Assembly: GCA_016789845.1 (NCBI GenBank)
Contig: JAEUQA010000037.1
Span: 1 to 64,000 of the forward strand
DNA: 64,000 nucleotides
Reading direction: 5' to 3'
DNA from: Chromatiales bacterium
GTDB lineage: Bacteria; Pseudomonadota; Gammaproteobacteria; Steroidobacterales; GCA-2729495
This document shows, one piece after another, positions 11,537 to 21,562 of this stretch; the first letter of the stretch is position 1; each line of letters starts with the position of its first letter. The notes beneath the pieces were generated by a model that was given only the letters and a program-made list of their open reading frames with translations, did no database searches and had not been told where the DNA came from. The position numbers were made by a program, and so were the translations under genes.

Positions 11537-11566
11537 GGGGCCAGACACCGAAACGGCATCTGCCCC
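11537..11566 (-). promoter_or_regulatory. pnp leader stem-loop (possible RNase III site)
   Basis: On the minus strand GGGGCAGATGCCG pairs with CGGTGTCTGGCCCC around a TTT loop, giving about 12 bp with one bulged G. It sits about 40 nt upstream of the pnp start. In E. coli a long hairpin at this place is cut by RNase III and mediates PNPase autoregulation. The position supports the same role here; cleavage is not shown by sequence. Confidence 0.6.
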
Positions 11567-11624
11567 GCCTGAAAATCGGATGGCCCGTCTTTGGCCGTCG
11601 TCGGGTCTTGGAGCCTTGGCCCCT

Positions 11625-11894
11625 CTAGCGGCGCAGACCGAGCTTTTCGATCAAGCCCTGGTAGCGTTCGCCATCCTTGCCCCTCAGATAGTCCAGGAGC
11701 TTGCGCCGCTGGTTAACGAGGCGAAGCAATCCCTGGCGGGAGTGATGGTCCTTCTTGTGGCGGGCAAAGTGACCCGTCAGCTCATTGATGCGGGCCGACA
11801 ACAAGGCGACCTGCACTTCCGGTGACCCGGTGTCGACGGGACCGCGGCGAAACTCGCCGACGATCTTGCTCTTCTCTTCAGCCGTATGCGGCAT
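11625..11894 (-). CDS. rpsO: 30S ribosomal protein S15
   Basis: S15 binds the central domain of 16S rRNA and is an early assembly protein. The 89-residue protein is the standard length and carries the conserved [17 protein letters not shown] and [20 protein letters not shown] segments that contact rRNA. Start ATG is preceded by AGGAG. It lies between truB and pnp, the conserved order in gammaproteobacteria, where S15 also controls its own translation. Confidence 0.98.
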   Translation of the reverse strand: MPHTAEEKSKIVGEFRRGPVDTGSPEVQVALLSARINELTGHFARHKKDHHSRQGLLRLVNQRRKLLDYLRGKDGERYQGLIEKLGLRR

Positions 11895-11972
11895 TTAAGC
11901 CATCTCCTGTGGGCAATGTCTTGAAACTTATCCCTGAAATCGGCGGGTATTCTAACCATGTGTCGGCCACAG

Positions 11973-12944
11973 TTACAGTCCGGTGGCCCATTCCGCCGGA
12001 ATCTCGTGGGGATCCCGGGCAACCAGGCGTCGGGGGCGGAGGATACCGTCTGCCCCGACCTCCCCCACGCCCAGGAAGCTGTCACCGGGCCCGCAGAGCC
12101 GGACGGGGCCAGGTGCCTGACCCGCGGGGGCGGGTACAGGGCCACCACGGCTCACCCTGAGGGCCGACGGTCCGTCCAGGCAGACGACGGGCCAGCCGGG
12201 CAAGGCATCCTGCAGGGGCTGCAGGAGACCATCCAGGGCCGCCAGGGCCTCGCCGGCGGGGCCGGCGGCACAGGCCTCGATCTCCGGGAGGGTCACCATG
12301 GCTTGCCCCCCGAAGGGCTCCACCGCGAGGCGCCGGAGGGCTACCACGTGGGCCAGGGTACCCAGGTGCCGGGCAACGTCCTCGATCAGGGTCCGGATGT
12401 ACGTGCCCTTGCTGCACCGGACGCGGAATACCGGCGTGACCGGGTCGTAGGCCTCCAGGATGAACTCGCGGATCCAGACGGCGCGTGGCGCCCGCGGCAC
12501 CTCCCGACCTGCCCTGGCAATCGCATAGAGCCTCTGCCCGTGCTGCTTAAGCGCCGAGTACATGGGTGGAACCTGCTGGACAGGCCCCGTAAGCGCCGCC
12601 ATGGCAGCTTCCAGTTCGACAACCCCGATCGGTGGCCGGCCATGGGTTTCCACCGGCCGCCCCTCCGAGTCGCCCGTGTCCGTCCGGATGCCGAAGCGAG
12701 CCTGCACCCGGTAGGTCTTGTCGGCGTCCAGCAGGTAGCCGGCGAACTTCGTGGCCTCGCCAAAGCAGATCGGGAGCATGCCGCTGGCAAGGGGATCCAG
12801 GCTGCCAGTGTGGCCCGCCTTGCGCGCCTGAAACAGCCACTTGACCCTCTGCAGGGCCGCGTTCGACGTCATCCCGGTAGGCTTGTCCAGCAGGAGAAGC
12901 CCGTCGAGGGCACGCCGGGGGCGGCGCAGGCCCGCCTCGCTCAC
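11973..12944 (-). CDS. truB: tRNA pseudouridine-55 synthase TruB
   Basis: TruB makes the universal pseudouridine 55 in the T loop of tRNAs. The 323-residue protein has the catalytic-aspartate motif HTGSLDPLASGMLP near residue 43-56, the GLLLLDKPTGMTS N-terminal motif, KTYRVQARFGIRTDTGD, and SKGTYIRTLIEDVARHLG. The C-terminus carries a PUA-like region. It overlaps the rbfA stop by 4 bp, which suggests translational coupling. Confidence 0.97.
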   Translation of the reverse strand: MSEAGLRRPRRALDGLLLLDKPTGMTSNAALQRVKWLFQARKAGHTGSLDPLASGMLPICFGEATKFAGYLLDADKTYRVQARFGIRTDTGDSEGRPVETHGRPPIGVVELEAAMAALTGPVQQVPPMYSALKQHGQRLYAIARAGREVPRAPRAVWIREFILEAYDPVTPVFRVRCSKGTYIRTLIEDVARHLGTLAHVVALRRLAVEPFGGQAMVTLPEIEACAAGPAGEALAALDGLLQPLQDALPGWPVVCLDGPSALRVSRGGPVPAPAGQAPGPVRLCGPGDSFLGVGEVGADGILRPRRLVARDPHEIPAEWATGL

Positions 12945-13348
12945 GAGGTCCCGTCGGAGTCCGGGGGGCCGCTCCCCGTCGCATCACGGGCCACCGCGGT
13001 GTCGATGAGCTGCTCCAGATCGCGCCCGCGCTGGGCAGCCTCGTCGTACCGGAAGCGCAGTTCGGGGACCGTGCGGGTTGACAGCTCCCGGGCCAGCTGG
13101 CTCCGGAGGAAGCCCGCGGCCCTGTCGAGCCCTGCCTGGACGTCGGCGAGCATCGCCGTCGAGGGCCTCGACTCCGTGCCGATCAGGGAGTAATCGATCC
13201 ACGCCACCCCAAGATCGCGGGAGGCCCGGACTGCGGTGATAACGACCCCCGAGACGCGGGGATCCCGCAGCTGGGAGCGCATTACGTCCGACAGCAGGCG
13301 CTGGATCTGCTCCTCGACGCGCCTGCTGCGGGCAAACTCACGGGCCAC
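12941..13348 (-). CDS. rbfA: ribosome-binding factor A
   Basis: RbfA is a small KH-fold factor that helps mature the 5' end of 16S rRNA in the 30S subunit. The 135-residue protein matches the family (RRVEEQIQRLLSDVMRSQL, DPRVSGVVITAVRASRDLG, PELRFRYDEAAQRGRDLEQL). It lies between infB and truB with a 26-bp gap after infB. Confidence 0.96.
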   Translation of the reverse strand: MAREFARSRRVEEQIQRLLSDVMRSQLRDPRVSGVVITAVRASRDLGVAWIDYSLIGTESRPSTAMLADVQAGLDRAAGFLRSQLARELSTRTVPELRFRYDEAAQRGRDLEQLIDTAVARDATGSGPPDSDGTS

Positions 13349-13374
13349 TGGGTTCGCCCCGGACGCCCCGGAGA

Positions 13375-15936
13375 TCAGGATGTCCGGTCAATCGTGACCC
13401 GTTCATAGCATTCAATCTGGTCGCCCGGTTTCACGTCATCGTAATTCCGGACGCCGATGCCGCACTCGGTGCCAGCCCGGACCTCGCCCACGTCGTCCTT
13501 GAATCGCCGGAGCGATTCAAGCTCGCCCTCATAGATGACCGTGTTGTTGCGCAGTACGCGAATCGGGTTATTGCGCTTCACGAAGCCGTCAATGACCAGG
13601 CAACCCGCGATGTTCCCGAACTTCGGCGAGCGGAAGACGTCCCGCACCTCGGCGAGGCCAACGATCTGGTCCCGGACGATCGGCGACAGCATGCCCGTGA
13701 TTGCACGCTTCACGTCGTCGAGGGCCTCGTAGATCACGCCGTAGTAGCGCACATCGACCCCGGTTTCCTTGATCGCATCGCGACCGGCCCCGTCGGCACG
13801 AACGTTGAAAGCAATGATGATCGCCTTGGATGCCGCTGCAAGCGTCACGTCCGACGCGGTAACGGCACCGACGCTGGCGCCGATAACCTTCACGTTCACT
13901 TCCTCGTGCGCCAGCTTGCCCATGGCGTCCTTCAGTGCTTCCGCGCTGCCCTGCACGTCGGCCTTGATCAGGATCGGGAGCGCCTTCATCTGCGACGCCT
14001 CGAGCTGGCTGAACACGTCCTCCAGTTTGGCGGACTGCTGCTGCGCAAGCTTCACGTCGCGGGTCCGGCTCAAGCGGAACTGGGCCAGATCGCGGGCCTT
14101 GCGCTCGTCCTCGAGGACCAGCGCGTCATCGCCGGCATTCGGCGTGCCCGACAGCCCCAGGACAACGACGGGCTGTGACGGCCCCGCTTCGGTAACCGAG
14201 GCACCGAGTTCGTTGGTCAGGGCGCGAACGCGGCCATACTCCTGCCCGGCGAGCAGGGCATCACCGAGGCGGAGCTTGCCGCGGGTGACCAGGATCGTCG
14301 ACACGGCGCCCCTGCCCTTCTCGAGGCTGGACTCCAGCACCACACCGGCCGCCCGCCCCTCGGCGACGGCCCGCAGCTCGAGCAACTCAGCCTGCAGCAG
14401 GATTGAATCCAGCAGTTGGTCGATACCCTGGCCGGTCTGGGCAGACACGTTGACGAACAGGGTGTCGCCGCCCCATTCCTCGGGAATGACGCCCTTGGCG
14501 CTGAGCTCGTTGCGCACACGGTCGGGATCCGCGCTGCTCTTGTCGATCTTGTTGACCGCCACGATGATCGGTACGTCCGCGGCCTTGGCGTGCTGGATGG
14601 CCTCCTCGGTCTGGGGCATCACGCCGTCATCGGCGGCCACGACCAGCACCACGATGTCCGTGACCTGGGCCCCCCGCGCGCGCATAGCCGTGAACGCCGC
14701 ATGGCCTGGCGTATCCAGGAACGTGATCAGGCCCTTTGGGGTCTCCACGTGATAGGCGCCGATGTGCTGGGTGATTCCGCCCGCTTCGCCGGCAGCGATC
14801 TTGGTGCGCCGGATGTAGTCCAGCAGAGAGGTCTTGCCGTGGTCGACGTGCCCCATGATCGTTACGACAGGGGGCCGCGGCACCGCCTCACCGGCTTCAT
14901 CGTCGACCATCGGAATCAGGGTCTGCTCCAGGTCGGCGTTCTGCACGAGCCTGGCCGTGTGGCCCAGTTCCTCGACCACGAGGGCAGCCGTGTCCTGGTC
15001 AATCGCCTGGTTGATGGTGGCCATCACGCCCAGCTTCATCAGCGACCGGATCACGTCATTCGACTTGACGGCCATGCGCTGCGCAAGCTCACCAACCTTG
15101 ATCGTCTCCGGAATCGGAACCTCGCGGATGACCGGGGCGGTTGGTCGCTCGAAAGCGTGCCGACCGGAATCGACCTGCACCGAGACGGAGCGACGGCGCG
15201 ACTTCTTCTTCTTCCGCCGCCCGCTGACGTCGGCGGAAACGTGCAACTCCTGGCGGCCGACCAGCGCGGGTTTGTCCTCCGGAACCTCTTCTTCGGTGAC
15301 GCTGACCAGCTCTTCGACGACCTCCCGCCGGACGTCCCGCTTGCTGGCGGCGTCCTTCCGGGCACGGGCCTCCGAATCCCGCTTGCGGATTTCGTCCTGC
15401 AGGCGGTTCTTCTCGCCGTCCTTGACCGCCTGCTCCGCCGCGCGGCGGGCTTCTTCCTCGGCCTTGCGAGCCGCCTCCGCGTCCGCCTGTTCCTTCTCCC
15501 GCTTCTCCCGCTCCGCCCTCTCGACGGCATCCTGGTCGGCGCGCTCCTTGTCGAGCCTGGCCTGCTCTTCCTGTCGCTGACGGTCCAGCTCGTCCTGCTG
15601 GACCTTGTTCTCCTGCTCCAGCACGTCGCGATTCACGTACGTGCGCTTCCGGCGAACCTCGACGGTAACCGTCTTGGCCCGGCCCTGGGCACTGGCAACC
15701 TTGATCTCCGACTGGGAACGCCGGCTCAGCGTGATCTTGCGCGGGGAAGCCGCGGCCGTGCCCTCGTCGTGGCCGTGGGCGCGGCGCAGATGGGTGAGCA
15801 ATTCCCGCTTGGCGTCGTCGCTGATGACGTCATCCGCCCCGCGAACGGCAATGCCGGCCTCGTCCAGCTGGGTGAGCAGCTTTTCGACCGGGATCTTCAG
15901 TACGTCAGCGAACTGGGCAATGGTCACGTCCGACAT
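13375..15936 (-). CDS. infB: translation initiation factor IF-2
   Basis: IF-2 is the GTPase that brings initiator tRNA to the 30S subunit and promotes subunit joining. The 853-residue protein has an N-terminal IF2-N domain ([18 protein letters not shown]), a long charged Lys/Arg/Glu/Ala helix-rich region (about residues 100-230), a second IF2-N subdomain, the G domain with [12 protein letters not shown] (around residue 362), DTPGHAAF and NKID, then domains II-IV. The start ATG fits the conserved N-terminus. It is co-transcribed with nusA upstream and rbfA downstream. Confidence 0.98.
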   Translation of the reverse strand: MSDVTIAQFADVLKIPVEKLLTQLDEAGIAVRGADDVISDDAKRELLTHLRRAHGHDEGTAAASPRKITLSRRSQSEIKVASAQGRAKTVTVEVRRKRTYVNRDVLEQENKVQQDELDRQRQEEQARLDKERADQDAVERAEREKREKEQADAEAARKAEEEARRAAEQAVKDGEKNRLQDEIRKRDSEARARKDAASKRDVRREVVEELVSVTEEEVPEDKPALVGRQELHVSADVSGRRKKKKSRRRSVSVQVDSGRHAFERPTAPVIREVPIPETIKVGELAQRMAVKSNDVIRSLMKLGVMATINQAIDQDTAALVVEELGHTARLVQNADLEQTLIPMVDDEAGEAVPRPPVVTIMGHVDHGKTSLLDYIRRTKIAAGEAGGITQHIGAYHVETPKGLITFLDTPGHAAFTAMRARGAQVTDIVVLVVAADDGVMPQTEEAIQHAKAADVPIIVAVNKIDKSSADPDRVRNELSAKGVIPEEWGGDTLFVNVSAQTGQGIDQLLDSILLQAELLELRAVAEGRAAGVVLESSLEKGRGAVSTILVTRGKLRLGDALLAGQEYGRVRALTNELGASVTEAGPSQPVVVLGLSGTPNAGDDALVLEDERKARDLAQFRLSRTRDVKLAQQQSAKLEDVFSQLEASQMKALPILIKADVQGSAEALKDAMGKLAHEEVNVKVIGASVGAVTASDVTLAAASKAIIIAFNVRADGAGRDAIKETGVDVRYYGVIYEALDDVKRAITGMLSPIVRDQIVGLAEVRDVFRSPKFGNIAGCLVIDGFVKRNNPIRVLRNNTVIYEGELESLRRFKDDVGEVRAGTECGIGVRNYDDVKPGDQIECYERVTIDRTS

Positions 15937-15970
15937 GGAGATACTCCGCGAGATGCCAAGGGACGGGCGA

Positions 15971-17476
15971 TCAACCCGCCGCCTCCTGCTGGTCGAACCA
16001 ATGCGCCCGCGCAGCCATGATCAGCTTTGCGGAACGCTCGTTATCCAGGCCTTCGATGCCTTCAAGGTCGTCGATGGCCTGCTCAGCCAGATCGTCGCGG
16101 GTGCGTATGCCGCGGGCGGCCAGGCGTGCGGCAAGGGCGGCGTCCATGCCCTCCAGGCTCAGAAGGTCTTCAGCCGGGGGGGCCTTGTCGAGCGTTTCCT
16201 CGCTCTGGATCGCCTGGGTGATGAGGACGTCCCGGGCGCGATTGCGCAGCTCATCGACGATACCCTGATCGAACTCCTCGATGCCGAGCAGCTCATTCGT
16301 CGGCACGTACGCCACTTCCTCGATGCTGGAGAAGCCCTCCTGCACGAGAATCAGGGCAACCTCCTCGTCCACATCGAGCTTCTGCATGAACATCTCGAGC
16401 AGGGTCCGGGACTCCTTCTCGCTCTTCTCCTCGGCCGCGGCCTCGGTCATCACGTTGAGTTCCCAGCCCGTCAGCTCGCTGGCGAGACGGATGTTCTGCC
16501 CGCCGCGGCCGATGGCCTGGGAGAGTTTGTCCTCCTGGACCGCCAGGTCCATGCTGTGCTTCTCCTCGTCGACGACGATGGAGCTGACGTCCGCCGGGGA
16601 CATGGCGTTGATGACGAACTGCGCAGGGCTTTCGTTCCACAGGATGATGTCCACCCGCTCCCCGGCAAGCTCGTTGGACACCGCCTGGACCCGGGAACCC
16701 CGCATGCCCACGCAGGCACCGACGGGGTCGATACGCCGGTCGTTGCTCTTTACCGCAATCTTGGCGCGCAGGCCGGGATCCCGGGCCGCGCCCAGGATCT
16801 CGATCAGGCCCTGGCCCACCTCGGGCACCTCGATCTTGAAGAGCTCGAGGAGGAACTGGGGCGACGTGCGGGTGAGGAACAGCTGGGGGCCCCGCGGCTC
16901 GGAGCGAACTTCCCGCAGGAGGGCCTTGATCCGGTCCTGGGGCCGTACCGGCTCGCGCGGCATCATGTTCTCGCGGGGGATGAACCCCTCGGCATTCGCG
17001 CCAAGGTCCACGTAGACGCCGTTCCGGTCGACGCGCTTGACGACGCCCGACAGCAGCTGCCCCACGCGGCCCTGGAACTCCTCCACGACCTTCTTGCGTT
17101 CGGCCTCGCGCACCTTCTGCACGATGACCTGCTTGGCGGTCTGGGCGGCGATGCGGCCGAACTCGACGGACGGAATCGACTGCTCGACATAGCCACCCGG
17201 CTCAGCCTTGGGATCGATGTCCGTGGCATCGATCATGCGCAGCTCCCGCTCCGGATTCTCGAGCTCGGTGGAATCGTCGGCGAAGACCTTCCAGCGACGG
17301 AAAGTGTCGTAGTCCCCGGTGTCACGATTGATGCTGACACGCACGTCCACATCATCGCCATAACGCTTGCGAGTCGCCGACGCCAGGGCGGACTCCAGCG
17401 CATCGAAGATGATTTCCTGGTCGACGCCCTTCTCGTTGGAGACGGCCTCGGCCACCATCAGAATTTCTTTGTTCAT
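15971..17476 (-). CDS. nusA: transcription termination/antitermination factor NusA
   Basis: NusA binds RNA polymerase and RNA to modulate pausing, termination and rRNA antitermination. From the ATG at 17476 ([17 protein letters not shown]) the protein is about 501 residues: N-terminal RNAP-binding domain, S1 domain ([19 protein letters not shown]), two KH domains ([37 protein letters not shown]) and two C-terminal acidic helix-hairpin-helix repeats. An upstream GTG/ATG extension to 17530 overlaps rimP and lacks similarity, so I rejected it. Confidence 0.97.
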   Translation of the reverse strand: MNKEILMVAEAVSNEKGVDQEIIFDALESALASATRKRYGDDVDVRVSINRDTGDYDTFRRWKVFADDSTELENPERELRMIDATDIDPKAEPGGYVEQSIPSVEFGRIAAQTAKQVIVQKVREAERKKVVEEFQGRVGQLLSGVVKRVDRNGVYVDLGANAEGFIPRENMMPREPVRPQDRIKALLREVRSEPRGPQLFLTRTSPQFLLELFKIEVPEVGQGLIEILGAARDPGLRAKIAVKSNDRRIDPVGACVGMRGSRVQAVSNELAGERVDIILWNESPAQFVINAMSPADVSSIVVDEEKHSMDLAVQEDKLSQAIGRGGQNIRLASELTGWELNVMTEAAAEEKSEKESRTLLEMFMQKLDVDEEVALILVQEGFSSIEEVAYVPTNELLGIEEFDQGIVDELRNRARDVLITQAIQSEETLDKAPPAEDLLSLEGMDAALAARLAARGIRTRDDLAEQAIDDLEGIEGLDNERSAKLIMAARAHWFDQQEAAG

Positions 17477-17489
17477 AACCTGCCTGCCT

Positions 17490-17996
17490 TCAGTACTCCG
17501 GCACCAGCCGGACGACTTCCAGATCCTCAAGGGGCACCGTCAGGTCCGTATCGTCGACCCTGATCGTTACCGTCGTTCCACTCCGTCCAACCAGTGTGCC
17601 GGTGAACCGGCGCCGGCCGTCCAGCATCTTCCGCAGGCGCCCCTGCACCGGCTGACCCGCGAAGCGGTCGAAATGCGCCGGCTTCACCAGCTTGCGGTCC
17701 AGGCCCGGCGACGACACCTCGAGGTCATAGTCCCGCCGGATCGGGTCCTCGGCGTCCAGCACCGCGCTGACCTGCCGGCTGACCGCTTCGCAATCCTCGA
17801 CGCGAATGCCGTCGCCTCGCGGACCTTCCGCCACCCCGGCGCTGACCGGTGCGTCCGCAGCACCGAGCCGGTCGATATACAGCCGGAGTACGCCGCGCCG
17901 GCCGCTGAAATTCAGCTCCAGGTCCACGAGCTCGTAGCCCAGGGCCTCCACCGCCGGTTCCAGCAGAGCGACCATCTGCGCCCGCGCGTTGCTCAT
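17490..17996 (-). CDS. rimP: ribosome maturation factor RimP
   Basis: RimP assists late assembly of the 30S subunit. From the ATG at 17996 (MSNARAQMVALLEPAVEALG), preceded by AGGA, the product is 168 residues. The N-terminal domain contains GYELVDLELNF and RLYIDRLGAADAP; the conserved DYDLEVSSPGLDRKL follows, then a C-terminal SH3-like domain. The segment after LYIDRLG carries a short Ala/Gly-rich insertion compared with E. coli. An in-frame extension to 18125 would run through an intrinsic terminator and is not credible. First protein gene of the rimP-nusA-infB operon. Confidence 0.95.
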   Translation of the reverse strand: MSNARAQMVALLEPAVEALGYELVDLELNFSGRRGVLRLYIDRLGAADAPVSAGVAEGPRGDGIRVEDCEAVSRQVSAVLDAEDPIRRDYDLEVSSPGLDRKLVKPAHFDRFAGQPVQGRLRKMLDGRRRFTGTLVGRSGTTVTIRVDDTDLTVPLEDLEVVRLVPEY

Positions 17997-18014
17997 TCCT
18001 GCCCGCCACCCGAA

Positions 18015-18045
18015 AGCCAAAAACAAAAAATGGGCCATAGGCCCA
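18015..18045 (-). terminator. intrinsic terminator in the rimP leader, proximal to rimP
   Basis: On the minus strand a 6-bp stem (TGGGCC / GGCCCA, 18031-18045) with a 3-nt loop is followed by TTTTTTGTTTTTGG. It lies about 35 nt before the rimP start. Confidence 0.75.
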
Positions 18046-18140
18046 CTGATGCTGCTCTCACGCTGGCGACGCGCCGGGTGATGGCAGCAGGCCCCTTGTA
18101 TGGGGACGGCTGCCGTGGACCGCAATCACCCGTGCCGCAA

Positions 18141-18165
18141 AACAAAATAGCCCCGTGCGGGGCTA
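18141..18165 (-). terminator. intrinsic terminator in the rimP leader, distal
   Basis: On the minus strand a perfect 7-bp stem (TAGCCCC / GGGGCTA, 18148-18165) with a GCAC loop is followed by TTTTGTTTTG. It lies about 70 nt after the proposed leader promoter. Confidence 0.8.
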
Positions 18166-18243
18166 GGTCGGCTAGTCGTTGGTAGCGCGGGCATCGTCCC
18201 CGATCGCCCCGGACCGCTTCCGGGGCCGCTACTCACGCTGGGT

Positions 18244-18272
18244 AGTGTAGCCGCGACCCGTGGGTGCGGCAA
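18244..18272 (-). promoter_or_regulatory. sigma-70 promoter of the rimP-nusA-infB operon leader
   Basis: Minus-strand TTGCCG (18272-18267), 17-bp spacer, TACACT (18249-18244). It is downstream of the tRNA-fMet terminator and upstream of the two leader terminators, giving a leader of about 240 nt before rimP. Confidence 0.65.
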
Positions 18273-18330
18273 GGCAGGCTGCGGGAAGGGCGCTCGCCGT
18301 CTGCCTGTGTTGCAAGATTAGTCAGATCAC

Positions 18331-18359
18331 CAACGAAAAGGGCCGCATGAAGCGGCCCT
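18331..18359 (-). terminator. terminator after initiator tRNA
   Basis: On the minus strand an 8-bp stem (AGGGCCGC / GCGGCCCT, 18339-18359) with a 5-nt loop is followed by TTTCGTTGG, 26 nt past the tRNA 3' end. The U-tract is short. Confidence 0.7.
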
Positions 18360-18385
18360 GATCTCTGCGGATTCCCAGAAGGAAA

Positions 18386-18462
<77 letters not shown>

Positions 18463-18477
18463 CCAGCGCAGCAGCGC

Positions 18478-18506
18478 ATGGTAGCGACTTGGCTCCCGGG
18501 TGGCAA
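18478..18506 (-). promoter_or_regulatory. promoter of initiator tRNA gene
   Basis: Minus-strand TTGCCA (18506-18501), 17-bp spacer, TACCAT (18483-18478). The predicted start is about 8 nt before the mature tRNA 5' end. Confidence 0.65.
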
Positions 18507-18533
18507 CCACCGCCCCCTGGACGCACACGCCGC

Positions 18534-19991
18534 TCAGATCAGGGCAGCCGCCCGGGCACAGAGCTCCAGCAGCCGGTCGGGCAGCAGCCCGATCAGCAGG
18601 AGCAGCAAGGCATTGACGCTGAGGACCACCCGGACATCCAGGGGCACGCCCGCCGCCGTGGCCTGCCCGCCGTCGTCGAAGAGCATGAGGCGGATGACGC
18701 GGAGGTAGTAGTAGGCGCCGATGACGGACGCCACCAGGGCGGCCAGGGCAAGCCCCACGTGGTCCGCCTCCAGAAGCGCCGAAAGGACCCACCACTTGGC
18801 GTAGAAGCCCGCCAGGGGCGGCACGCCGATCATGCTGACCATCAGCAAGACCATCATCAGGGCGAACCAGGGGCTGCGCTGCCAGAGGCCACGCAGGTCG
18901 TCGAGCTCCTCCACCTCCTCGCCCCGGCTGCTGAGCAGAACGAGGAAACCGAAGCTGCCGGCGGCCATGATCACGTAGACGAGGGTATAGAACAGCGCCG
19001 CCTGGATGCCCTCCGGCGTGCCGGCGACGAAACCGAGCAGGATGAAGCCCACGTGGGCAATCGTGGAGTACGCCAGCATGCGCCTGACGTTCGTCTGGGC
19101 GATGGCCGCCACGTTGCCGAGCACCAGGGACAGGACGGCCAGCGCCGCAAGCATCACCTGCCAGAGATCACCGACCGCCGGCAGGCCCTCGACGAGAATC
19201 CGGATTGCCAGCGCCAGCGCGCCCAGCTTCGGGGCGGTGCCCACGTAGAGGGTCACCGCAGTGGGCGCACCCTGGTACACGTCCGGCACCCACATGTGGA
19301 AGGGCACGGCGCCGAACTTGAACGCCACGCCCGCCACGAGGAACGCGAGGCCCACCCACAGCATCATCGAACCGGCCTCGGGGCGGCCAATCGCTGCCTC
19401 GAGATCACCGATGTTCAGGCTGCCGGTGACGCCGTAGACCAGCGACATCCCGTAGAGCAACGTCCCGGACGCGATCGCACCGAGCACGAAGTACTTCATA
19501 GCCGCCTCGGCCGCCACGGGTGACTCGCGGTTGAAGGCCACCATGGCGTAGAGGCTGAGGGACAGAAGCTCGAGGCCCAGGTAGCTGACGAGCAGGCTGT
19601 AACTGGACGCCAGCACTAGGATGCCCAGCAGTCCGAACAGTCCCAGCACGTAGAACTCGCCGAGATGCAGGCCCCGGGCCCGCAGGTACGGCCGCGAGTA
19701 GAGGAACACGGTGGCGACCGCCGCGACGGCAAACAGCTTCAGCACCCGGGACAGGGGATCACTGATGAAGGAGCCACCAAAGGCCGTGGCAGTCCCCTCG
19801 GGCGCCATGGCACCGGAGGGCAATCCCACCAGCGCCCAGGCGAGCCCGACCAGCAGGACGATGGTGATCAGGTAGGTGACGTCACGGTGACTGTCCCTGA
19901 GGAACATGTCGACCATCAGCACGAGGCAAATCCCGCCCGCCAGGAGGATCTCCGGCCAGATCGTGATCAGGTCCTGGGCCATGGGGTTCAT
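18534..19991 (-). CDS. nuoN: NADH-quinone oxidoreductase subunit N
   Basis: NuoN is one of three antiporter-like proton-pumping subunits in the membrane arm of complex I. The 485-residue protein has about 14 predicted transmembrane helices and the Proton_antipo_M core (AYSTIAHVGFILLGF, key lysines and the VAGVAFKFGAVPFHMW segment with the conserved Lys and His). The ATG overlaps the nuoM stop by 4 bp (ATGA). It is the last gene of the nuo operon. Confidence 0.97.
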   Translation of the reverse strand: MNPMAQDLITIWPEILLAGGICLVLMVDMFLRDSHRDVTYLITIVLLVGLAWALVGLPSGAMAPEGTATAFGGSFISDPLSRVLKLFAVAAVATVFLYSRPYLRARGLHLGEFYVLGLFGLLGILVLASSYSLLVSYLGLELLSLSLYAMVAFNRESPVAAEAAMKYFVLGAIASGTLLYGMSLVYGVTGSLNIGDLEAAIGRPEAGSMMLWVGLAFLVAGVAFKFGAVPFHMWVPDVYQGAPTAVTLYVGTAPKLGALALAIRILVEGLPAVGDLWQVMLAALAVLSLVLGNVAAIAQTNVRRMLAYSTIAHVGFILLGFVAGTPEGIQAALFYTLVYVIMAAGSFGFLVLLSSRGEEVEELDDLRGLWQRSPWFALMMVLLMVSMIGVPPLAGFYAKWWVLSALLEADHVGLALAALVASVIGAYYYLRVIRLMLFDDGGQATAAGVPLDVRVVLSVNALLLLLIGLLPDRLLELCARAAALI

Positions 19992-21562
19992 AGGCCCGCC
20001 TGCAACTTGCTATGGGTGATCTGGGTGACCAGGTTGTCGATGCTCGCCGCCATCACGTCGGCGAGGGGCGCCGGCCAGAGGCCCAGGCCGAGGACACCGG
20101 CCGCGACCAGCGCGAGCACGAACAGCTCCCGCCGTGAGGCGTCGGTGAGCCCTGCCACGCCTTCATTGGCGACCGCGCCGAAGATGACCCGCTTGACCAG
20201 CCAGAGCGTGTAGGCGGCGCCGAGGATCAGGGTGCTGGCCGCCAGGAACGCGTACCAGAAGCCGGCCTTGAAGGCGGCCAGGATCACGAGGAATTCGCCG
20301 ACGAAACCCGAGGTGCCGGGCAGGCCCGCATTCGCCAGCGCGAACAGCACCATGAACGCGGCGAACTTCGGCATGGTGTTGACCACGCCCCCGTAGGCGT
20401 CGATCTGGCGGCTGTGCAACCGGTCGTACATCACGCCCACGCAGAGGAACAGCGCGCCGGAGACGAAACCGTGGGAGATCATCTGGAACATTCCGCCGGA
20501 GAGCCCCATGGCAATGCCGGATTCGGAGCCGGTGCGGTCCAGGATGGCCCAGGCCAGGAAGAAGCCCAGGGTGACGAAGCCCATGTGGGCAATCGACGAA
20601 TAGGCGATCAGCTTCTTCATGTCCTTCTGCACGAGGGCGACCAGGCCGATGTAGACGACCGCCACCAGCGACAGCGCAATCATCAGCCACGCCAGCTCCC
20701 CGCTGGCATCGGGGGTAATGGGCAGGCTGAAGCGGATGAACCCGTAGCCCCCCATCTTCAGCAGCACGGCGGCCAGGATCACCGAGCCGCCGGTAGGCGC
20801 TTCCACGTGCGCATCCGGCAGCCACGTGTGCACCGGCCACATGGGCACCTTCACCGCGAAGGCGAACAGGAAGGCCAGGAAGATCAGCGTCTGCTCGGTC
20901 AGCGTCAGCGGCAGGTTCTGGAAATCCAGGATGCTGTAGCTGCCGGACTTCAGGTACATGTAGATCAGCGCGACCAGCATGAACACCGAGCCCAGGAAGG
21001 TGTACAGGAAGAACTTCACGGTCGCATAGACCCGGCGCTCCCCGCCCCAGACCCCGATGATGATGAACATCGGGACCAGCATGGCCTCCCAGAAGACGTA
21101 GAACAGCAGGCCGTCGAGGGCAGCGAAAACGCCAACCATCAGGCCTTCCAGGATGAGGAATGACGCAAAGTACTGGGCGGAACGCTTCTCGATGACCTCC
21201 CAGCCGGCCAGCACCACGATGGGCGTGAGGAAGGTGGTCAGGAGGATCAGCGGCATCGAAAAGCCGTCGACGCCCAGGTAATACTCGACGTTGAACGACC
21301 GGATCCAGGGCACCCGCTCCACGAACTGCATGCTGGCCGTGGCCGGGTCGAAGCCCGTCCAGAGGGGCAGGCTGAGCACGAAGGTCAGCACGGAGATGGC
21401 GAGCGCAAGCAGGCGGTCGAGGCGCAGACCCGTTGCGGCGCCCTCCTTCCGGCCCATCGCCAGCAAAAGGAGGCCGCCAAGGATGGGCAGCCAGATAAGG
21501 ACGCTCAGGGTGCCTATTCCAAACATGCTCTCGATCATCGAACCGCTCATCAGGTCAGGCAC
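19988..21562 (-). CDS. nuoM: NADH-quinone oxidoreductase subunit M
   Basis: NuoM is an antiporter-like proton-pumping subunit of the complex I membrane arm. The roughly 520-residue protein contains [19 protein letters not shown] (conserved Lys and His of the proton channel), the membrane glutamate region ([16 protein letters not shown]) and [15 protein letters not shown]. The start is either a GTG at 21562 or the ATG at 21550; both overlap or abut the nuoL stop. Confidence 0.97.
   Translation of the reverse strand: MPDLMSGSMIESMFGIGTLSVLIWLPILGGLLLLAMGRKEGAATGLRLDRLLALAISVLTFVLSLPLWTGFDPATASMQFVERVPWIRSFNVEYYLGVDGFSMPLILLTTFLTPIVVLAGWEVIEKRSAQYFASFLILEGLMVGVFAALDGLLFYVFWEAMLVPMFIIIGVWGGERRVYATVKFFLYTFLGSVFMLVALIYMYLKSGSYSILDFQNLPLTLTEQTLIFLAFLFAFAVKVPMWPVHTWLPDAHVEAPTGGSVILAAVLLKMGGYGFIRFSLPITPDASGELAWLMIALSLVAVVYIGLVALVQKDMKKLIAYSSIAHMGFVTLGFFLAWAILDRTGSESGIAMGLSGGMFQMISHGFVSGALFLCVGVMYDRLHSRQIDAYGGVVNTMPKFAAFMVLFALANAGLPGTSGFVGEFLVILAAFKAGFWYAFLAASTLILGAAYTLWLVKRVIFGAVANEGVAGLTDASRRELFVLALVAAGVLGLGLWPAPLADVMAASIDNLVTQITHSKLQAGL

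Noticed and set aside
14416..17563. Long plus-strand open frames opposite infB and nusA (534 and 652 codons)
   Set aside because: Both lie on the complement of strongly conserved genes, are low-complexity in composition and match no family.
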